Shown here piece after piece: positions 6,767-11,276 of a stretch of DNA of 11,276 bases (position 1 is the stretch's first letter; every line of letters starts with the position of its first letter). The translations under genes were made by a program, and so were the position numbers. The stretch is from Deltaproteobacteria bacterium. Its GTDB lineage: Bacteria > Bdellovibrionota > UBA1018 > UBA923. The notes under the pieces are model-generated. The model was not told the origin of the DNA. It saw only the letters and a program-made list of their open reading frames with translations, and did no database searches. The stretch spans positions 1 to 11,276 of the forward strand of contig JACQAW010000456.1 in assembly GCA_016194725.1 (NCBI GenBank), given 5' to 3'.

Positions 6767-7970
6767 GCGGGTCATCCGCCTGTATTACGGTTTTCAGTTT
6801 TTTTTCTCGCTGCTTTTGTGGCTGCCGGTTTTTTATGAATTTCAAAAACGAATCGGCTTATCAGACCCCCAGATCTTCTCGATTCAAAGCATTTACTACG
6901 TCGCCTTTTGCCTGCTCGAGATTCCCACGGGCATGCTGGCCGATCTTTTCGGCTATCGCAAGTGCCTGCGGGGCGGCGCGCTCACGCTGGTTGTTGCAAA
7001 TCTATTGCCTATATTCGCGCCGAGCTACTCCGGTTTTCTTGCGCACTTTCTGCTCATCGCGCTGTCGCGCTCATTCATCTCGGGCGCCTCGAGCGCTTAC
7101 CTTTACGAATACACCCGGCAAAGCAACGCCGCCGGCGAGTACAAGCAGATCGAGGGCAACGCGCGCGCCTACGGCCTGCTGGGGAAAGTGGCCTGCTGGA
7201 GCGCCATCGGCGTGCTGATGGAATGGCACCTCACCCTGCCCTACTGGCTCACCGTGCTTTCCGCCGCGGTGTCGGTGGCTTTTGCCTGGAAACTACCGGC
7301 GCTCGCCACTGAAGCGTCAATGCTCAACCGAACGAGTTTGCAGAGCCCTTCAATCGCATCGAAGCTGCGCAGTTTGGGAACGACGCTGGCCCACGCGCCG
7401 TTTCTGTTGCTGCTCATGTTTCAGGGCATTGCGATCTTCGTACTCGCACGCATCTGCCAGGTGAACCTTTTTCAGCCCATACTTGGCGCGAAGTCCTTTG
7501 GCCTGGCCAGCTACGGCGCGGTCATGGGCCTCATTACCCTGTTTGAAGCCCTGGGCTCGGCACGCCCCGGCTGGGTGCGCCGTTACTTCAACGACCTGAA
7601 CGCAGTATTTTTTCTCACCTTTGTCATGGCGCTCAGCCTGGGGCTCATTGCCTATGCAGGGCAGGCCGGCACGCTGGTGTGGCTGAGCGTGTTTTCGCTG
7701 GCCACCGGCTTTTCGTTTCCCATTCAGCGCCAGCTGCTCAATGACTACATTGTCGATTCTTCAAGCCGGGCCACGCTGCTTTCGGTCGAGTCGATCATCG
7801 ACCGGGCCGTCTGCGCCCTGGTGGCCCCCTTCATGGGAAGCTTTCTGGGACGCGGCAGGCTTGATTCTTTCCTGATTCTTTCGGCCGTGCTAACGATGGT
7901 CGCCATGGTTCTGCTGCTCGTCATCCTTAAACTCAAACCGCTCGCCACCGCCAGGGAGTCCATGTCATGA
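6756..7970 (+). CDS. Major facilitator superfamily (MFS) transporter
   Basis: This inner-membrane protein of 404 residues has about twelve hydrophobic segments, the usual size for a 12-helix MFS carrier. The MFS motif A loop between helices 2 and 3 is clear: GMLADLFGYRK at 59-69, matching GxLADRxGRK. It follows FCLLEIPT, a pairing common in drug/metabolite (DHA-like) permeases. A second-half equivalent is weaker, around SARPGWVRRYFND after a hydrophobic helix. The substrate cannot be inferred. I chose the ATG at 6756, which overlaps the dikinase-like gene by 11 bp and begins MQSKRVIRLYYGFQFF; a GTG at 6720 would add 12 residues lying wholly inside the upstream gene. The Shine-Dalgarno is weak (CAGG), so translation is probably coupled to the upstream gene. 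The last codons overlap the start of the next gene as ATGA. Confidence 0.92.
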   Translation: MQSKRVIRLYYGFQFFFSLLLWLPVFYEFQKRIGLSDPQIFSIQSIYYVAFCLLEIPTGMLADLFGYRKCLRGGALTLVVANLLPIFAPSYSGFLAHFLLIALSRSFISGASSAYLYEYTRQSNAAGEYKQIEGNARAYGLLGKVACWSAIGVLMEWHLTLPYWLTVLSAAVSVAFAWKLPALATEASMLNRTSLQSPSIASKLRSLGTTLAHAPFLLLLMFQGIAIFVLARICQVNLFQPILGAKSFGLASYGAVMGLITLFEALGSARPGWVRRYFNDLNAVFFLTFVMALSLGLIAYAGQAGTLVWLSVFSLATGFSFPIQRQLLNDYIVDSSSRATLLSVESIIDRAVCALVAPFMGSFLGRGRLDSFLILSAVLTMVAMVLLLVILKLKPLATARESMS

Positions 7971-8524
7971 AACATCTCATTGCCTTAATATTGGCCGTTA
8001 CCGGCTCGCTTAGCGCGCATGCCGCCTGCGACAAGCCGTATATCTTTTTTGACCTGGGCAACACGCTGGTCGACACCAAGACCTATGACTTTGAAAAAAT
8101 CATGTATATGCCGGGCGCCTACAACTACCTGCGCGAGCTCAAGAGCCACGGCTATCCGCTGGGCATGATCGTCAATATTCCGGAATCGTGGGGCGCTAGG
8201 CGGGAAGAAAAAATGGCGGCCCTGAAAAAATTCATCGCCGACAAGTGGACCGATTCCGCCCCCATGGCCTGGGAACTTTTCGACGCCGGCATTCTGATTC
8301 CCATGAAGGATGCCCAGCGCAAACCCGCGGCCGTGCTGTTCGAGGCCGCGGCGTCGATCGCGGCCCGCGCCGGCTGCCCCGCGATTTACGAAGGCGAAGA
8401 GATCCAGGAAATGGCGCCCGCCAAGGCCGCCGGCATGAAACCTTATCTTGCCGGCTCGGAAGCCAACACGTTTTTCCTGTCGGTGGAGCGCATCGACGAA
8501 TACGCCCGGCATTTGCGCCACTGA
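7967..8524 (+). CDS. Exported HAD-fold protein with degenerate phosphatase motifs
   Basis: The 185-residue protein has a clear Sec signal peptide (MKHLIALILAVTGSLSAHA, cleaved near residue 19-20); the Cys at 21 is not in a proper lipobox. The mature part has a HAD layout. Motif I is FFDLGNTLVD (27-36): the nucleophile Asp29 is kept, but the usual second Asp (D+2) is Gly31, as in some DLGNxx-type HAD phosphatases. Motif II (MIVNIPES, 67-74) has Asn70 where Ser/Thr is expected. A lysine for motif III is available at RKP (118-120). Motif IV, normally GDxxxD, reads GEEIQE (143-148), followed by the typical AKAAGMKPY. It may be a periplasmic phosphatase of altered chemistry or a binding protein on the HAD scaffold. 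AGGGAG (7953-7958) lies 8 nt before the ATG, and the start overlaps the MFS stop by 4 bp, so translation is coupled. The next gene, 7 bp on, is a standard HAD phosphatase. Confidence 0.82.
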   Translation: MKHLIALILAVTGSLSAHAACDKPYIFFDLGNTLVDTKTYDFEKIMYMPGAYNYLRELKSHGYPLGMIVNIPESWGARREEKMAALKKFIADKWTDSAPMAWELFDAGILIPMKDAQRKPAAVLFEAAASIAARAGCPAIYEGEEIQEMAPAKAAGMKPYLAGSEANTFFLSVERIDEYARHLRH

Positions 8525-8531
8525 TCTTCTC

Positions 8532-9182
8532 GTGAAGCACACGCTGATCTTCGACTTTGACGGCACGATCTGCGACTCGTATCTGGAGTCGCTGCGCATG
8601 ATGAACGAGCTTGCGCCCGAGTTCGGCTATAAAGTCGTCGACGAGTCGGTGTTCGAAAGCTTGAAAGACCAGTCACACCCGCAGTTTCGCGACACACTCG
8701 ACATTGCCGTACATAAAATTCCCGCCGTACTGATCCAGGGCCGCAAGCGCATGAGGGCCAAGGCAGCAGGGCTTGCTCCGGTAGCGGGCCTGCCCGAGGT
8801 CTTGCGCGAGCTTGCCCGGCTTGAGCTGCGGCTGGGCATTCTGACGTCGAACTCACGGGAAAACGTGGAGCTCTTCCTGGAGCGCAACGGCCTGGATATG
8901 TTTGAGTTCATCCATGGCGAATCGACCATGTTCGGTAAAGCCCGCTTGCTCAAAAAAATCATGAAGAAGTTCAAGCTGGAAGCCGGGCACGTGGCCTATG
9001 TGGGCGACGAGGCGCGCGACGTAAAAGCGGCCAACACGGCCGGCGTGGAGTCGGTGGCCGTCTCGTGGGGCTTCAACTCGCTGCGCCTGCTGAATACAGC
9101 CGAGCCAAAAGTGATTCTGGCCAAGCCAGCAGAGCTACTCACCTACGCCCTGGCACGCAAAAACAACACCGGTAGCCTGTAA
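8532..9182 (+). CDS. Cytoplasmic HAD-superfamily phosphatase, phosphoglycolate phosphatase-like
   Basis: This 216-residue HAD hydrolase has all four motifs intact: DFDGT (8-12, nucleophile Asp8 and acid/base Asp10), LTSNS (104-108, motif II), the motif III Lys in GKARLL (Lys136), and GDEARD (158-163, metal-binding acids). The residues between motifs I and II form a helical C1 cap of about 80 residues, as in Gph/beta-phosphoglucomutase-type enzymes, which hydrolyse small phosphate esters such as phosphoglycolate or sugar phosphates. The exact substrate is unknown. The start is set by motif I: GTG at 8532 begins VKHTLIFDFDGT, and no ATG lies between the previous stop and the motif. An in-frame ATG further upstream would add 28 residues inside the preceding gene. 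No clear Shine-Dalgarno is visible before the GTG, so translation is probably coupled to the exported HAD gene 7 bp upstream. It is the last gene of the operon. Confidence 0.88.
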   Translation: MKHTLIFDFDGTICDSYLESLRMMNELAPEFGYKVVDESVFESLKDQSHPQFRDTLDIAVHKIPAVLIQGRKRMRAKAAGLAPVAGLPEVLRELARLELRLGILTSNSRENVELFLERNGLDMFEFIHGESTMFGKARLLKKIMKKFKLEAGHVAYVGDEARDVKAANTAGVESVAVSWGFNSLRLLNTAEPKVILAKPAELLTYALARKNNTGSL

Positions 9183-9345
9183 TCCGAGTCCAGTGCCCCG
9201 TGAACAGCGACAGTAGCCGTACCAGCACCCGGATCCGGTACCGAAACCCGAACGGCTCACGCGGGTGCGCGTTGGGCTGCGCCCCACTTCGTGAACACGC
9301 AGTGGCCGGCACGGCAAGCACGAACGGAAACTGAAACCTACCTGA
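9183..9345. other. Convergent intergenic spacer, no recognised gene
   Basis: These 163 bp separate the 3' ends of the HAD operon and the leftward FAD oxidase gene. I see no hairpin followed by a T tract on either strand. Short self-complementary pieces exist (a GTACC/GGTAC pair around CCGGATCCGG near 9219-9242, and GGGC-TGC-GCCC near 9274-9284) but are too small to call terminators with confidence. No RNA gene or coding segment with a recognisable product is visible. Confidence 0.5.
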
Positions 9346-11001
9346 CTACGATCGATGTCCAGCCCGACCCGGCAAAACTCCATAAACCTGCGCCGCCACC
9401 TGATTGCCCGATTGCACTGCTCCGTTGATGAAGCCCGCGCCCTCGACGCTGGTGTGCTCGCCTGAAAAGAAAAGCCGGCCCCCCAGCTCGGGCACCGAGG
9501 CGCTGCCCCAGAGCGTGGTATACTGCCCTACTTTGGGACTCACGTAGCTGCCCAGATTGAGCGTGTGGCTGCCCCATTGAAAAAGCGCGGCGTTGCCGTC
9601 GTGCAGGGCCTTGATACCGGGATATAGCCGATCGAGCATGGCCAGCGCCGAAGCCGTACGTTCTGCAAGCGTTTGCTTTTCGCGCGTGCGGCTGCCGCCC
9701 AGATAATTGGTGATGATGCCGCTGTGGCCGTGCTGGCCTTTGCTGGTTTCCCAAAACGACTGTTCGGCGGCGTCGGTAACAATGGTTGCGCGCGAGGCGG
9801 GCGAAACAGGGCCGCCGCTCTTTCGCCAGATCCGCTCTTTGAAGCCCAGCATGAACTTCGTGTTGGCGCCATAGCCCAGCTCATTGATGCATTTCTTTTT
9901 CAGCGGTGAAAGTGCAAGCTCGCCCACGCCCTCGACGTTTCGGAGCGTGGCAAACGGAATGGCGCAGACAACCTGCCTGGCCTTCACGGTTTTGCGTCCG
10001 CCGTCGGCTTCGAAAGTGAGCACGACTTTACCATTCTGGTCTTCGATTCGCACAAGCTTATGGCGCAGGTGAATGCCCCTGGCGTAAGGACGAACTCGTT
10101 TTTCCAGCGCTTCAGTCAGGCGGCTGTTGCCACCGCGTACCCGCAGGCACTCGTCGCTCTTGCCCAGTAGATTGAATTTATCGGCAGGCTGCTCGGGCTC
10201 GATAAGTACCAGCAAGTTGAGCGCGGACTGCTCACTGGAGTCCATGCCGTACTCGCACACATAAAGCACCTCGACCGCGTCGAGCGCCCAGCGGTCCACG
10301 TCGGTTTTAGAGTAAAGATATTCGTGCAGCGAGATGCCGTCGAATTTTTTGGTGATCTCGGCATTGGCGCCAGGATGGTCATACGTCGGCATGCGCACCA
10401 GGCCGTCTGGAAACACGGCCTTGATGTCGCGTATCAGATGGCGCGCCAGGGGACGAAAGGCGGGGATCATTTCTTTTTGGGTATAGACCCGCCCGCCATA
10501 GTGAAAAAGATCCTGCTCCACGCCCACGTCAAAGGGCATCGTGTTTTCCACCGGCAACCCCAGCTCCTTGCACAGCGCCAGCACGTCTTTATGGCCCGTA
10601 TCGATGAGCTCGCCACCCAGTTCGCAGTACATGCCATCAACGTTGAACTTGTCTTTGGTAAAAACGCGGCCGCCCAGGCGAGCGCTGCCCTCGTAAATCT
10701 CGACCGCGCGGCCTGCCTGTTGCAGCCGCAATGCCGCCACGAGGCCAGCGATGCCGCCGCCGACAATGACAATCGGCTCGCCGGCGGTAGCCGCCAAGGC
10801 CCGCGGAAGCCATTGAGCAAGAGGCAAAGCGGCGGCCACCCGCACGGAATGTTTAAGCCAGTCGCGGCGGCTCACATGAAGCTTTTCGGCTTCAAGAGCC
10901 AGCCGCGACTGCACGCTGGAGTCACTCCACCCCTGCGTTTCAGCCCTGACTGCGTCCCGCAGTACGCGCATCAGCCGTTTGAACCCGTCGATTTTTGGCA
11001 T
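9346..11001 (-). CDS. Tat-exported FAD-dependent amine oxidase (flavin monoamine oxidase / L-amino acid oxidase type)
   Basis: The 551-residue flavoprotein belongs to the amine oxidase (MAO/LAAO/polyamine oxidase) family, which oxidises amines or amino acids to imines and produces H2O2. The N terminus carries a twin-arginine leader, SRRDWLK (44-50), then a hydrophobic stretch ending in ALA-ATA near 68-73. The leader is unusually long, with about 43 residues before the RR. The FAD Rossmann motif VIVGGGIAG is at 78-86, followed by the ribose-binding Glu104 and ARLGGRVFT (107-115). The C-terminal FAD motif GEHTSVEGAGFINGAVQSG (514-532) is typical. The substrate region around 330-480 does not identify the amine. 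I chose ATG at 10999-11001, because GGAAGGG (11010-11016) is 8 nt upstream of it; the in-frame GTG at 11008-11010 overlaps that Shine-Dalgarno. Export of a folded, FAD-loaded enzyme fits the Tat route. The gene stands alone, convergent with the HAD operon and divergent from the last gene. Confidence 0.9.
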   Translation of the reverse strand: MPKIDGFKRLMRVLRDAVRAETQGWSDSSVQSRLALEAEKLHVSRRDWLKHSVRVAAALPLAQWLPRALAATAGEPIVIVGGGIAGLVAALRLQQAGRAVEIYEGSARLGGRVFTKDKFNVDGMYCELGGELIDTGHKDVLALCKELGLPVENTMPFDVGVEQDLFHYGGRVYTQKEMIPAFRPLARHLIRDIKAVFPDGLVRMPTYDHPGANAEITKKFDGISLHEYLYSKTDVDRWALDAVEVLYVCEYGMDSSEQSALNLLVLIEPEQPADKFNLLGKSDECLRVRGGNSRLTEALEKRVRPYARGIHLRHKLVRIEDQNGKVVLTFEADGGRKTVKARQVVCAIPFATLRNVEGVGELALSPLKKKCINELGYGANTKFMLGFKERIWRKSGGPVSPASRATIVTDAAEQSFWETSKGQHGHSGIITNYLGGSRTREKQTLAERTASALAMLDRLYPGIKALHDGNAALFQWGSHTLNLGSYVSPKVGQYTTLWGSASVPELGGRLFFSGEHTSVEGAGFINGAVQSGNQVAAQVYGVLPGRAGHRS

Positions 11002-11009
11002 GTGGCGCA

Positions 11010-11016
11010 CCCTTCC
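11010..11016 (-). promoter_or_regulatory. Ribosome binding site that fixes the start of the FAD oxidase gene
   Basis: GGAAGGG on the minus strand lies 8 nt before the ATG at 10999-11001. A longer in-frame start (GTG at 11008-11010) would sit on this sequence, so the ATG is preferred. Confidence 0.6.
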
Positions 11017-11135
11017 ATAAGCGGGGGTCCTTATTCAAGGGGCAGCAACCGAATCCACCTGTTTTTAGCCTTCTGGTCAGGTTCAGTGCCGTGCCCAGAT
11101 AGTAGTCCTCTCAGTTTACTTTTTCGTCATGGATT

Positions 11136-11163
11136 TTGACGGGGCGTGATTTTCAGCTAAAAT
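11136..11163 (+). promoter_or_regulatory. Near-consensus sigma70 promoter for the secreted protein gene at the right edge
   Basis: TTGACG (11136-11141) and TAAAAT (11158-11163) each match consensus at five of six positions, with a 16-nt spacer. The start point would fall at about 11170, immediately before or on the GTG at 11171. That implies a leaderless mRNA unless the real start codon is the ATG at 11198. Confidence 0.5.
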
Positions 11164-11170
11164 CTAGCGA

Positions 11171-11276
11171 GTGCATCACCTTCTTCTGTGCGGTTTTATG
11201 CTCACCCTTGCTCCGCTAGCCATGGCCGCCGATTACCTGTGTCAGCACGGGCCCGAGCTCCGCGCCAAAGCCACGC
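11171..11276 (+). CDS. Secreted protein of unknown function, 5' end only
   Basis: Only 35 codons are visible before the window ends. Read from GTG at 11171 (an in-frame TAG lies just upstream at 11165-11167), they give MHHLLLCGFMLTLAPLAMA followed by ADYLCQHGPELRA. This is a good signal peptide with an AMA-AD cleavage site, so the product is exported. An in-frame ATG at 11198 would leave too short a hydrophobic stretch with no positively charged n-region, so GTG is preferred although no Shine-Dalgarno precedes it. The gene is divergent from the FAD oxidase gene across 169 bp. The mature sequence is too short to assign a family. Confidence 0.6.
   Translation, partial: MHHLLLCGFMLTLAPLAMAADYLCQHGPELRAKAT

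Noticed and set aside
9183..9345. Possible terminator or small RNA between the HAD operon and the FAD oxidase gene
   Set aside because: Only 4-5 bp stems are visible and none is followed by a T tract, so no specific element can be supported.
10324..11139. 271-codon open frame on the + strand
   Set aside because: It is antisense to the 5' half of the FAD oxidase gene, whose Tat and Rossmann motifs are unambiguous.

Overview
The window is a GC-rich stretch of a Gram-negative bacterial chromosome. The evidence is several exported proteins (Sec-type signal peptides, one twin-arginine leader), Shine-Dalgarno-led starts and sigma70-like promoters. The mix of an exported SelO-like protein, a PEP-swivel/ATP-grasp dikinase-like protein and a HExxH protein would fit a proteobacterium or Bdellovibrio/Myxococcus-type relative, but no marker gene fixes the taxon. 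I see no IS element, CRISPR array, tRNA, rRNA or phage gene.

Layout. (1) 2-553 (+): the C-terminal part, or possibly all, of a putative HExxH zinc protease. It converges on a leftward group. (2) 564-612: a perfect 20-bp inverted repeat with a 9-nt loop lies between the converging genes and covers the stop codon of the leftward one. (3) 4629 down to 608 (-): a secreted alpha/beta hydrolase (S33-like), an exported and divergent SelO-fold protein, and an AHSA1/SRPBCC protein 6 bp behind it. (4) 4730-9182 (+): a compact, overlapping operon. It starts from a good promoter at about 4673-4701 and encodes a swivel-His/ATP-grasp dikinase-like protein, an MFS transporter (11-bp overlap), an exported degenerate HAD-fold protein (4-bp ATGA overlap) and a cytoplasmic HAD phosphatase (7-bp gap). 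(5) 9346-11001 (-): a Tat-exported FAD amine oxidase, convergent with the operon. (6) 11171 to the window edge (+): the start of another secreted protein, with a near-consensus promoter whose predicted start point falls on the GTG start codon.

How the genes may work together. The four-gene operon is the most system-like part. An enzyme family that moves phosphate from ATP through a phosphohistidine is coupled to a transporter and two HAD-fold proteins, one on each side of the inner membrane. This suggests phosphorylation, transport and dephosphorylation of a small molecule or glycan, but the substrate cannot be read from the sequence. The SelO-like protein is the most unusual single gene: it keeps most of the AMPylase active-site landmarks, lacks the catalytic-base aspartate, and carries a signal peptide.
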